From assembly GCA_023484085.1 (NCBI GenBank), contig JAMDAS010000008.1:1-35935 (forward strand): a stretch of DNA of 35,935 nucleotides, read 5' to 3'. The notes below the pieces were generated by a model. That model saw only the letters and a list, made by a program, of their open reading frames with translations, was not told where the DNA came from and did not search any database. This stretch comes from Candidatus Omnitrophota bacterium. Lineage in GTDB: Bacteria > Ratteibacteria > UBA8468 > B48-G9 > DTJG01. Made by a program: the position numbers and the translations under genes. Shown piece by piece: positions 1-7,367 of the stretch; within the stretch, counting starts at the first letter, position 1, and every line of letters begins with the position of its first letter.

Positions 1-639
1 GTGGTTATTTTTAATAAGATAATCCGTAGCGATTTTTCCATATTCTTCAGCTGGAGGTAAAATCTGATAGAGTTCTTCTTCCCCTTTCCATTGTGTTCCA
101 ATGTATCCTATAACTACAAAAGGGGATTGTTGTTTATTTAATTTAAGAATAATTTCAGGATAAACCAAACCAGAAACCAATATACCTGTATATTTCTCTT
201 TCAATATTTTTTCTAATAATTTATCCCCCTGCATATATTTCAAAAGTTTTAATGAAAAATTATTTTCTTTACATGCTTGCTCAACTCCGCTGAATAGTAA
301 AGAACTATATTGGTCAGGAATACGGGCATTGCAGAAAAGAAATAATATCTTGTGGGTATCTGTTATTAAAATCCTGTTTTTTATATTTCCAACAAAAGTT
401 CCTAAACGAGGACGACGATAAATTAATTTTTCTTTTACTAAAATATCCAATGCCTTTTTTGTGGTAATAAGAGAAACATTTAAGTCATCTGCCAATTCAT
501 ATTCTGGAGCAAGATTTGCCCCTTCTTTTAATTCTCCATTCATTATCTTTTCACGGATAGCATTAGCAACCTGAATATATAAAGGGGTAGATTCGGTAAC
601 ATCAATTGTATCTGATAATTTCTTTAATATAGCATTCAT
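1..639 (-). CDS. GntR-HTH / LacI-type sensor transcriptional regulator (partial, C-terminus outside window)
   Basis: The minus-strand frame is open from ATG at 639 to the window edge, giving 213 visible residues. Residues about 15-85 form a GntR-type winged helix: STPLYIQVANAIREKIMNGE, then a LAPEYELADDLNVSLITTKKA-like helix-turn-helix, then a wing ending YRRPRLGTFVG. From residue about 95 a periplasmic-binding/LacI-like fold begins (KILFLFCNARIPDQYSSLLFSGVEQA, followed by GILVSGLV and PFVVIGYIG). This is the GntR-DNA-binding plus LacI-ligand-binding architecture known from AraR-like sugar regulators. It is divergent from the M24-like gene at 831, so it may control that gene and itself. The ligand is unknown but probably a sugar. 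The domain call is firm; the ligand and targets are inferred. Confidence 0.85.
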   Translation of the reverse strand, partial: MNAILKKLSDTIDVTESTPLYIQVANAIREKIMNGELKEGANLAPEYELADDLNVSLITTKKALDILVKEKLIYRRPRLGTFVGNIKNRILITDTHKILFLFCNARIPDQYSSLLFSGVEQACKENNFSLKLLKYMQGDKLLEKILKEKYTGILVSGLVYPEIILKLNKQQSPFVVIGYIGTQWKGEEELYQILPPAEEYGKIATDYLIKNNH

Positions 640-731
640 ATTTTTATCTATAACATTATTTGTATAATTAAGATAACTGCATAACCGTTTGGAGTATCCA
701 ATTTATTATATTATTTATAATTATAATATTT

Positions 732-759
732 ATTATATTTCATATATTTATTTTGTCAA
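732..759 (-). promoter_or_regulatory. Consensus sigma70-type promoter of the GntR/LacI-like regulator
   Basis: Read on the minus strand there is TTGACA (754-759), a 16-base spacer and TATAAT (732-737), both perfect consensus hexamers. Transcription would start near 725, about 85 bases before the regulator ATG at 639. A perfect 12-base palindrome TTATAATTATAA (715-726) covers the predicted start and could be an operator, although palindromes are common in such AT-rich DNA. I see no comparably good promoter for the plus-strand gene at 831. Confidence 0.6.
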
Positions 760-830
760 ATAAAAATTTTAATAAGAAAAAATTATTTTTATATGGTATT
801 ATTTAGTAAAATTGAATATCAATAAAAACT

Positions 831-2234
831 ATGCATAAAGCAGAAAAAGTTTGTTATGGAAAGATAGAGAATCCCTATTTCCCGATTCATCTTGATTTAC
901 CGGAAATACCGGAAAAGGTTTACAGAAAAAGGGTCGCACGACTTACGGAAAAAATCAAACAGCGGAATTTAACACATGTTGTTATCTATGGAGATAGAGA
1001 ACATAATGCTAATTTTTCCTATTTTTCAGGATTTGATCTTTCATTTGAAGAAGGACTTCTTATTATAGATACACAAAACAATGTGTCCGCCATACTTGGA
1101 AATGAATGTTATAATTTATCAAAATATAAAAACATTATTCAGAAAACCTTCCTTTCCCAGAGTTTCAGCTTGCCGGGACAGCCCCGTGCGCAAAGTGATA
1201 AACTAAAAAATATTCTTGCTAAAACCGGCATACGAACCGGTTCTAACATTGGAATAATAGATTGGAAATATTTTTCTAAAGAAGAAACTGAAAACCCTGA
1301 AAATACATTTTTTATGCCCCACTGGATAGTAGAAAATATTGCGGATATAGCAGGAGGAAGGGACAGACTTCATAACGTCACTGATATTCTCATGCATTCT
1401 GAATATGGTATGCGGACAGATAATGAAATAGAACAGCTTGCGCGTTATGAATGTGCATCTTCAGTTGTATCCTCCGGAATATCCAATCTTCTTGAAAATA
1501 TAAAATCGGGTATGAGTGAGATAGAACTTGGTTTCTATCTTAATAACTATGGCATCCCTTTATCATGCCATAAATTTATCGCGACAGGGGAAAAAACAAA
1601 ATATACCCTTGCAAGACCTTCTAATTTGAGAATAAAAACCGGGGACCCTTTCACTGTGGGCTTTGGCGTATTCGGCGCGCTTTCATGCAGGAGTGGATAT
1701 GCCGCGACTAACCCGGAAGAAATAGAACACTCTTCAGGACAACAGTATATTGAAGAAATAGTAAAACCATTTTTTGCTGCAGTATCCAACTGGTATGAAA
1801 CAATTGGAATAGGTATTACAGGAGGGAAAATTTATGACATCATAGAGGAATGTCTGCCACAAAAGCAATTTGGATGGTTTCTAAATCCCGGGCATCTTAT
1901 TGCTGAAGATGAATGGCTGAATTCACCTATCTTTCAAAATTCTGACATCAAAATTAAAAATGGAATGGCACTGCAAATGGATATAATACCGGCACCAGAG
2001 AACCTTTTCCACTCCACCAATGTAGAAGATGGGATACTTATCATGGACGAATCCCTCTGCAAAGAAATGCAGAAAAGATTTCCCGATATATGGAATAGCC
2101 TAATACGCAAAAAGCAATTTATGCGGGAAAATCTTGGTATTTCACTTAAACCTGAAGTATTTCCCGTATCAAACATTCCTGGAATACTAAGACCATTTAT
2201 TTTTGAAAAACATAAAGCAATGATGTTGAAGTAA
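831..2234 (+). CDS. M24 (creatinase/aminopeptidase P-like) family protein, probably metal-site degenerate
   Basis: This 467-residue protein has a creatinase-like N-terminal domain (about 35-180, with VVIYGDREHNANFSYFSGFD) and a C-terminal pita-bread-like domain (about 200-430). Family members are usually Xaa-Pro dipeptidases with five metal ligands (D, D, H, E, E). His355 (NPGH) and Glu399 (NVEDG) sit where the family His and last Glu occur. The segment that should carry the two aspartates (GDPFTVGFGVFGALSCRSGYA, about 270-290) shows no Asp pair. A classical dinuclear metallopeptidase is therefore doubtful; a creatinase-like metal-free hydrolase or a non-enzymatic role is possible. No Shine-Dalgarno precedes the ATG, so the exact start is uncertain. 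It lies next to a sugar-type regulator and a GH5-like gene. Confidence 0.75.
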   Translation: MHKAEKVCYGKIENPYFPIHLDLPEIPEKVYRKRVARLTEKIKQRNLTHVVIYGDREHNANFSYFSGFDLSFEEGLLIIDTQNNVSAILGNECYNLSKYKNIIQKTFLSQSFSLPGQPRAQSDKLKNILAKTGIRTGSNIGIIDWKYFSKEETENPENTFFMPHWIVENIADIAGGRDRLHNVTDILMHSEYGMRTDNEIEQLARYECASSVVSSGISNLLENIKSGMSEIELGFYLNNYGIPLSCHKFIATGEKTKYTLARPSNLRIKTGDPFTVGFGVFGALSCRSGYAATNPEEIEHSSGQQYIEEIVKPFFAAVSNWYETIGIGITGGKIYDIIEECLPQKQFGWFLNPGHLIAEDEWLNSPIFQNSDIKIKNGMALQMDIIPAPENLFHSTNVEDGILIMDESLCKEMQKRFPDIWNSLIRKKQFMRENLGISLKPEVFPVSNIPGILRPFIFEKHKAMMLK

Positions 2235-2279
2235 TCTGCAGGATTATTTATTTTATTATATTTTTTAGTGAGGTGAAAA

Positions 2280-3557
2280 ATGACTGTAATTCCCGAACAT
2301 CTTCCCGGGAAGATGACAATCTGTAGCTGGATTTGGGCATGGCTTGCACAGGCCGGTCCTGATGAACCCTATGGAGATATTGAGAAAACCATGATAGAAA
2401 CAAAAGAGCGTGGATTTAACTGCATTCGGCTTGATGCCGGATTAAACTGGTGTTTTGACATGCAGGGTAATCCACGAGGTGAGGTTGAATTTTGTCAATG
2501 GATAGAAGGTTATAGCAGTAATCTTCGCATTGTAAATGCCAAAGGCGGAGTGAAGTATAAAGTGCTTGATAGAGTTCTGCAGATGATGGAACTTGCAAAA
2601 AAATACAATATATATGTTATTCTTACAAGCTGGGAATACCAGGATAGCACATGGCATATTTCAGACAGAAAAATCCGGGATGAAGTGATGGCAGTTCCAA
2701 TCAATGACAGACTTATACGCCTGGCACATCAACACGACAGATTGATAAAGATTTTGAAAGAACGAGGACTTGCAAAAAACATAGCCTTCATTGAACCTCA
2801 TAATGAACTCAATGCAAGTGATTTCCCCGGTGCAGAAGAAAACAAACGAGTTCATACCGAAGCGATATCTTTTTTAAGGGAACGCCATCCGGATATACTT
2901 GTAAGTGCCGACCTGGTAGGCCTTTTAGACGGAAGTTTTAGTTTTATTCCTGATAATACCCAGGTATTTGATATGCATATGTATCCTGGATATAATGTAT
3001 ACGGCGGAAAGGTTCCATTCGCAGGAATATATTCATCAACAATATGGAATCAGGAATTTGACCCTAAAAATCCAAGAAAAATCCCCTTAATGAATAAACT
3101 TCTTAAGGAACATATCATTTCGTGGGATGTTTTTATGAAAAAAGCAGAAAATGTCAGAGAATTCTGGGGACCCATTAATTGGTTTTATGAAAACTTAAAT
3201 AATAAAGAATGGGATACATGGATGCTTGACCATTTTGATGAATTCTGGCCAATAGTAAAAGATACAGCCAAAAAAAGTTTTATCTTAAATGGTGATGAAT
3301 TCAGGCGCCGGGATATTCCCGCTGTTTTAGATGAAGGCGGATGGTTTTATCCTCCTTTGGGCTCACGGTTTGAAGAAATGGATAAGGGTATGAGATTATT
3401 TGACCTTATGTGTGATGAAGCTATCAAACAAAACTATTGGGGGTTTATGAACTCAACCTATAATGGGCCCGAACAACCTATCTGGACAGCGAGACCCGAT
3501 TGGCTGAAAACAATTAACGAACGGTTCCAGAAAAGTATAATACTTGAAGTAGAATAA
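2280..3557 (+). CDS. GH5/cellulase-like glycoside hydrolase (TIM barrel), cytoplasmic
   Basis: This 425-residue clan GH-A type TIM barrel shows RGFNCIRLDAG (about 45), LTSWEYQ, the acid/base motif IEPHNEL with Glu176 after Asn, DMHMYPGY, and a candidate nucleophile Glu352 in LDEGGWFYPP. The family retains the two-glutamate mechanism of GH5-like enzymes and is often annotated as cellulase-like. Substrate cannot be read from sequence. There is no signal peptide, so it probably acts on imported oligosaccharides. GAGGTG lies 6-11 bases before the ATG, and the gene is 45 bases downstream of the M24-like gene, probably in the same operon. Confidence 0.8.
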   Translation: MTVIPEHLPGKMTICSWIWAWLAQAGPDEPYGDIEKTMIETKERGFNCIRLDAGLNWCFDMQGNPRGEVEFCQWIEGYSSNLRIVNAKGGVKYKVLDRVLQMMELAKKYNIYVILTSWEYQDSTWHISDRKIRDEVMAVPINDRLIRLAHQHDRLIKILKERGLAKNIAFIEPHNELNASDFPGAEENKRVHTEAISFLRERHPDILVSADLVGLLDGSFSFIPDNTQVFDMHMYPGYNVYGGKVPFAGIYSSTIWNQEFDPKNPRKIPLMNKLLKEHIISWDVFMKKAENVREFWGPINWFYENLNNKEWDTWMLDHFDEFWPIVKDTAKKSFILNGDEFRRRDIPAVLDEGGWFYPPLGSRFEEMDKGMRLFDLMCDEAIKQNYWGFMNSTYNGPEQPIWTARPDWLKTINERFQKSIILEVE

Positions 3558-3572
3558 CAAGGAGTTATCATA

Positions 3573-3656
3573 ATGTTTGAAAACTCAAAATATATTAATA
3601 TAAAAAATAAAATCCGGCAAATTTCATTGGATTCGTTTTTATTGTACTTGATATGA
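3573..3656 (+). pseudogene. 27-codon truncated ORF after a good ribosome-binding site
   Basis: AAGGAG sits about 8 bases before an ATG at 3573, exactly where the next operon gene should begin after the GH5-like gene. The reading frame (MFENSKYINIKNKIRQISLD...) stops after 27 codons. Its last few codons overlap the 3' end of the minus-strand gene at 3639. It looks like the start of a gene whose remainder was lost when the coiled-coil gene arrived. It could also be the 5' end of the GH2 gene whose remnant lies at 4546-4615, but similarity to the intact GH2 N-terminus is too weak to claim. Confidence 0.4.
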
Positions 3657-4343
3657 CCAGATTACTTTAATGTTTTTTGTTTTTGCATATTCTTCTATTT
3701 CTGGTTCTGCTGAATATGTTACTACTAACAAAAATTTGTTTTTTGAAATTATATTATTAATCTCAAGGCGATTTATCAATTTTATAAATTTATCTATGTC
3801 TTTTCTGGAAAGTTGGGATTTTGCTTCTCCTATTATAGATATTTCTTCTCCATTCTTTTTACCTGTTCCATATATGTTTATTTCATCTTTAATGCCATTA
3901 TATTTAACAAATTTTCTTACGAGTGAATTCTCAATTATTATTTGATATTTATCTTTTAAAAGTTCAGGAAGGTATTTAATCGCTTTGTCTTCAAGTCCAT
4001 ATCCAACAGTATCAGATAATCCTCCAACCATTTTGCGGGTATCTTCAAGAGATTCCGCCAATTTCCTTACTTCTTGTTCCGTTCTTTTCTGTGCTTCTGC
4101 CAATTCCTCAACTCTTTGTTCCGTTCTTTTCTGTGCTTCTGCCAATTCCTCAACTCTTTGTTCCGTTCTTTTCTGTGCTTCTGCCAATTCTGCTACAATA
4201 TACTTTAATTCCTTAAATTCTTCTTTTGTAACAGTGTTAACCACTTCTTCATGGATAGCACCCAATATCTCTGCTATTTTTTTTGCAGCAGAAGGATCCA
4301 TTGTTTCTTTTAATTCATCAAATATTTTTAGTGTATCTATCAT
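3639..4343 (-). CDS. Coiled-coil protein with C-terminal PD-(D/E)XK nuclease-like domain (DUF3782 / 'chordopoxvirus fusion protein'-like)
   Basis: The N-terminal half is a coiled coil built from near-identical 14-residue units ELAEAQKRTEQRVE (about residues 53-100). The C-terminal half (about 115-234) carries a PD-(D/E)XK-like pattern: GLEDKAIKYLPELL, then KDEINIYG, then IIGEAKSQLS with the E-x-K pair, then a C-terminal LLVVTYSAEPEIEEYAKTKNIKVIW strand-helix-strand. Such proteins are widespread and uncharacterised. The ATG at 4343 is preferred because GAAGGA lies just upstream; a TTG at 4355 is an alternative. The gene opposes all its neighbours, which are sugar-catabolic, and is flanked by a truncated ORF and a GH2 remnant, so it looks like an insertion. 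Nuclease activity is inferred, not shown. Confidence 0.75.
   Translation of the reverse strand: MIDTLKIFDELKETMDPSAAKKIAEILGAIHEEVVNTVTKEEFKELKYIVAELAEAQKRTEQRVEELAEAQKRTEQRVEELAEAQKRTEQEVRKLAESLEDTRKMVGGLSDTVGYGLEDKAIKYLPELLKDKYQIIIENSLVRKFVKYNGIKDEINIYGTGKKNGEEISIIGEAKSQLSRKDIDKFIKLINRLEINNIISKNKFLLVVTYSAEPEIEEYAKTKNIKVIWSYQVQ
4077..4190 (-). repeat. 42-bp in-frame tandem repeat (about 2.7 copies) encoding the coiled coil
   Basis: Units 4077-4118 and 4119-4160 are identical 42-base copies, followed by a 30-base partial copy to 4190. Each encodes a 14-residue coiled-coil unit on the minus strand. The exact nucleotide identity suggests recent slippage or unequal recombination, and the copy number probably varies between strains. 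Confidence 0.9.
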
Positions 4344-4545
4344 AAATTCCTTCAATTTTTATAAATTAATCTACTATTTGTCTGTTTTTGTGTAATATAT
4401 TAGTTTCAAAAAGTCAAATTTATTTTTAGTTCTTCAAAATCTAAGTATGTTAAAGCATAGCATAAAATTAAATTCTGCGCAAGTAAATTTTTAAAAATTA
4501 CCAAAAAGAAATCTATCCGAAGTGCTATTTACGAAATTATATAGG

Positions 4546-4615
4546 TGTAGTAAACTATTTATGCAAGGTATGATATGGATTAATGAAAAAAAGATTGGTG
4601 AATGTAAAGGTAGAT
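4546..4615 (+). pseudogene. Remnant of a GH2 glycosidase jelly-roll domain, frameshifted
   Basis: Bases 4549-4572 match 8801-8824 inside the intact GH2 gene exactly over 24 bases (encoding VNYLCKV). A 5-base duplication (TATGATATG) then shifts the frame. The similarity continues in the new frame as WINEKKIGECKGR, against WINGHMVGNHKGG in the intact gene. This is the GH2 N-terminal sugar-binding domain signature, so a GH2 paralogue once lay here. Its sequence now supplies the 5' leader and ribosome-binding site of the UroD-like gene that starts at 4618. Confidence 0.75.
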
Positions 4616-4617
4616 AT

Positions 4618-5673
4618 ATGATAACTGAACGAGAAAACATATTGCGTTGCATACGATTTGAAAAACCGGAATTTATCCCGATGAGATTCAGCATTAACGC
4701 CGCGTGCTGGCATCACTATAATCAGGAAGACCTGAAGGATTTGATAGAAAGTCATTCTTTTCTTTTCCCAGGTTATATACGGCCGTCAGGAAAGGTAAGA
4801 CCTGATTATCTGCTTAACGCCCATGCTGGCAAACCTTATAAGGACCCGTGGGGCTGTGTTTGGGAAACCACAGATGACGGTATTACCGGTGCAGTACACG
4901 GACATCCACTAAAAACATGGGATGATTTTTCCAACTATTTACCACCGGATCCGGAAATAACCGATGGCACTTATCCTATTGACTGGCAAAACATCGCAGA
5001 GAATATACGAAAAACCAGGGATGCAGGGAATCTGTTATGGTCAGGACTTCCTCACGGGCACACCTTTCTTCGTCTCCAGGATATACGGGGATATATAAAC
5101 CTGTTGGGCGATATGGCCGACGGGTCTTCCAACCTTCTTAAACTAATCGGTATGGTTGCGGATTTCAATGAAAGGTTTGTCATCAGGTGTTTGGCTCTGG
5201 AGCCGGACATTTTTTGTTACGGTGACGATCTTGGAATGCAGATTGGACCTATGATTTCACCTGAACATTTCAGAAAATATATCAAACCTGTTTATAAACG
5301 TCTGATGAAACCTGCTCTGGACAAGAACTGTATTGTACATATGCACTCAGATGGAGATATCAGGACTCTTGTGGATGACCTGGTTGAAGCCGGAGTTCAG
5401 GTGATTAATCTCCAGGATATGGTTAATGGCATTGACTGGATAGAACAAAGGTTCGCTGGACGGGTTTGCATAGATCTTGATATTGACCGGCAGAGTGTCA
5501 CGCGCTTCGGCAGCCCAACCGATGTTGATGCCCTAATAAGGGAAGAAGTTAAGAAATTGGGTTCTGCAAAAGGCGGTTTGATGATGATATATGGCATGTA
5601 TCCCGGTATACCGCTGAAAAACGCAAAAGCGCTGATGGATGCGATGGAAAAGTATGCGGGATACTGGTCCTAA
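4618..5673 (+). CDS. Uroporphyrinogen decarboxylase-superfamily protein (MtaA/UroD-like), copy 1
   Basis: This 351-residue protein has the UroD-superfamily start MITERENILRCIRFEKPEFIP, the GDDLGMQIGPMISPEHFRKYIKPVYKRLM block, and HMHSDGDIRTLVDDLVEAGVQVINLQ. In MtaA-type corrinoid methyltransferases the last block carries an H-x-C zinc site; here it is His241-Met-His243-Ser-Asp-Gly. Neither haem synthesis nor CoM methylation is implied. The start at 4618 is chosen because the family N-terminus begins there with AAAGGT upstream. A longer reading back to 4522 only translates the GH2 remnant. The gene is adjacent to the GH51 gene. Its substrate is unknown; action on a sugar methyl or acid group is speculative. 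It appears richer in G+C than its flanks. Confidence 0.8.
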   Translation: MITERENILRCIRFEKPEFIPMRFSINAACWHHYNQEDLKDLIESHSFLFPGYIRPSGKVRPDYLLNAHAGKPYKDPWGCVWETTDDGITGAVHGHPLKTWDDFSNYLPPDPEITDGTYPIDWQNIAENIRKTRDAGNLLWSGLPHGHTFLRLQDIRGYINLLGDMADGSSNLLKLIGMVADFNERFVIRCLALEPDIFCYGDDLGMQIGPMISPEHFRKYIKPVYKRLMKPALDKNCIVHMHSDGDIRTLVDDLVEAGVQVINLQDMVNGIDWIEQRFAGRVCIDLDIDRQSVTRFGSPTDVDALIREEVKKLGSAKGGLMMIYGMYPGIPLKNAKALMDAMEKYAGYWS

Positions 5674-5728
5674 AATATTTGTAATAGCCGAAGTGGTCTA
5701 CTTTTACTACGTAAATATTTCAATAGAA

Positions 5729-5781
5729 TTGACAAGACAAAAATTAAAAGTAAAATATATAACGATGAATAATAAAACGAT
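5729..5781 (+). promoter_or_regulatory. GH51 promoter with AACGAT direct-repeat operator
   Basis: TTGACA at 5729-5734 is followed after 18 bases by AAATAT (5753-5758), a weak -10. AACGAT occurs at 5761-5766 and again at 5776-5781 (9-base gap), covering the predicted transcription start. Nearly the same block (ATATAACGATGAATA, then AAACGAT) recurs at 11432-11454. Placement over the start point suggests repression by a LacI-type regulator. Confidence 0.55.
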
Positions 5782-5800
5782 AAAAGGGATTAAGGCGGAA

Positions 5801-7339
5801 ATGAGTAAAGATAATCTAAAAGCATCTATAACAGTTAACATGGAAAAGATTATTGGAATCTTATCCCCCAATATTTTCGGATATGGCATTGAACATGTAT
5901 ACAGATGTGTTTATGATGGGGTATATGATGATAATTCTAAATTTTCAAACAAAGAAGGGATACGCAGGGATGTAATAAAATATGCATCTGAATTGAAGCC
6001 CGCGGTTTTACGATGGCCTGGCGGGAACTTTTCCTCATGGTATCACTGGAAGGATGGGATAGGACATAAAAGAAACAGGCCTAAAAAGCTTTCTTATTGC
6101 AATGAAATTCTTCAGGAGGAAAGTAATCTGTTTGGAACGGATGAATATATTTCTTTCTGCCGTAAACTCGGTGCAGAACCATATATCACAATCAATGCAG
6201 GAAATGGGTCACCTGAGGAAGCGGGAGATTGGGTTGAATACTGTAATGGAACCACTGACACTTTTTACGCTAATCTTAGAAGAAAAAATGGCAGGACAAA
6301 ACCATATAATGTCCAATTCTGGGAGATTGGAAATGAAATTTATGGGGATTGGCAGCTCGGAACAAAGACTGTTGAAGAATATGGTAAATTCTGTCTTGAA
6401 GCAATCAAGGCAATGAAACGGATTGACCCGACAATTAAAATTATTGCTGTTGGTATGGGTAATCATGACCCTGATTGGGATAAAAAACTTCTTAATATTA
6501 TTGCAGCTCAAATTGATTATCTTTCTGTTCATATATATATCGGCCGGCATAGCTATCTTGATTCATTCGGACAGATAGAGGTGCTTAATGACCATTTTAA
6601 AAAAATGCAATCTGATATTCAATCAGTACGTATGAAAAAAAAGATAGTAAATGATATCAAGCTCGTTCTTTCAGAATGGGGCATCTGGTATAGAAAAAGC
6701 CATGATGAGGGATTAGAGGAAATATTCAATCTAAAGGATGCTCTTGTTATCGCTTCAGAACTGAACATGATTATCCGTTGGTGCAATTTTGTAGATATAA
6801 CCACATATTACTCTCTGGTAAACTGTATATCTCCAATTTTAACCGGTTCTGCCGGATTATTTTTGCAATCAATTTATTATCCATTAAAAATTTTTGCAAA
6901 TGAAACAGGTCATGTTGTACTTGCTCCTGAAGTTATTTCAGAAACATTTTCCTGCCGTGATTATAGATACTTTTCATGGCCAATATTTGATATTGTAAAA
7001 GATAATTTTAATTTACCGGAAAAAGATACCCCTTTTATGGATGGGATTCCTTATCTTGATGTTTCTGCAACAACAAATGATACCAAAACCCGGATTACCC
7101 TCATAGTAGTAAATAGACATCCGGAGCAGGCGATTGAAACCTTATTGAAATTACCAGGATTCAATCCATCTGAAAATGTATCTGTATGGGAAATCAATGG
7201 CAAAGACATTTACAGTGAAAATAGGTTTGGACAGGAAAATGTCTCTGTTAAAAAAAATTCTCTTGATTCTATATCTGAGATATATTCTTTTCCTGCGCAC
7301 TCTATCACGATTTTAAAATTTTATGGGAAATGCTATTGA
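5801..7339 (+). CDS. Alpha-L-arabinofuranosidase, GH51 family
   Basis: This 512-residue cytoplasmic-type enzyme should release terminal alpha-L-arabinofuranose from arabino-oligosaccharides. It has the GH51 N-terminus (ITVNMEKIIGILSPNIFGYGIEH), LRWPGGNFSSWYHW, the acid/base motif WEIGNEIYG with Glu179, the nucleophile motif VLSEWGIWY with Glu292, and a C-terminal beta domain ending in FPAHSITILKF. Length is normal for GH51. The ATG at 5801 is preferred over 5765, because 5765 lies inside the operator and 5801 has AAGG upstream. A reading from 5639 would overlap the UroD-like gene and cross the promoter. Confidence 0.9.
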   Translation: MSKDNLKASITVNMEKIIGILSPNIFGYGIEHVYRCVYDGVYDDNSKFSNKEGIRRDVIKYASELKPAVLRWPGGNFSSWYHWKDGIGHKRNRPKKLSYCNEILQEESNLFGTDEYISFCRKLGAEPYITINAGNGSPEEAGDWVEYCNGTTDTFYANLRRKNGRTKPYNVQFWEIGNEIYGDWQLGTKTVEEYGKFCLEAIKAMKRIDPTIKIIAVGMGNHDPDWDKKLLNIIAAQIDYLSVHIYIGRHSYLDSFGQIEVLNDHFKKMQSDIQSVRMKKKIVNDIKLVLSEWGIWYRKSHDEGLEEIFNLKDALVIASELNMIIRWCNFVDITTYYSLVNCISPILTGSAGLFLQSIYYPLKIFANETGHVVLAPEVISETFSCRDYRYFSWPIFDIVKDNFNLPEKDTPFMDGIPYLDVSATTNDTKTRITLIVVNRHPEQAIETLLKLPGFNPSENVSVWEINGKDIYSENRFGQENVSVKKNSLDSISEIYSFPAHSITILKFYGKCY

Positions 7340-7367
7340 CAAAAAATGAATAAAAGAAAGGAAAATT

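Noticed and set aside
4077-4190. Possible CRISPR-like array
   Set aside because: The 42-base units are contiguous with no spacers and encode a 14-residue coiled-coil repeat in frame.
4522-4617. Longer N-terminus of UroD copy 1 starting at 4522
   Set aside because: It has no ribosome-binding site and translates a frameshifted GH2 remnant; the family N-terminus begins at 4618 with AAAGGT upstream.
5639-5800. GH51 start at 5639 or 5765
   Set aside because: 5639 overlaps the UroD-like gene and runs through the promoter; 5765 lies inside the AACGAT operator. The GH51 N-terminus fits 5801.
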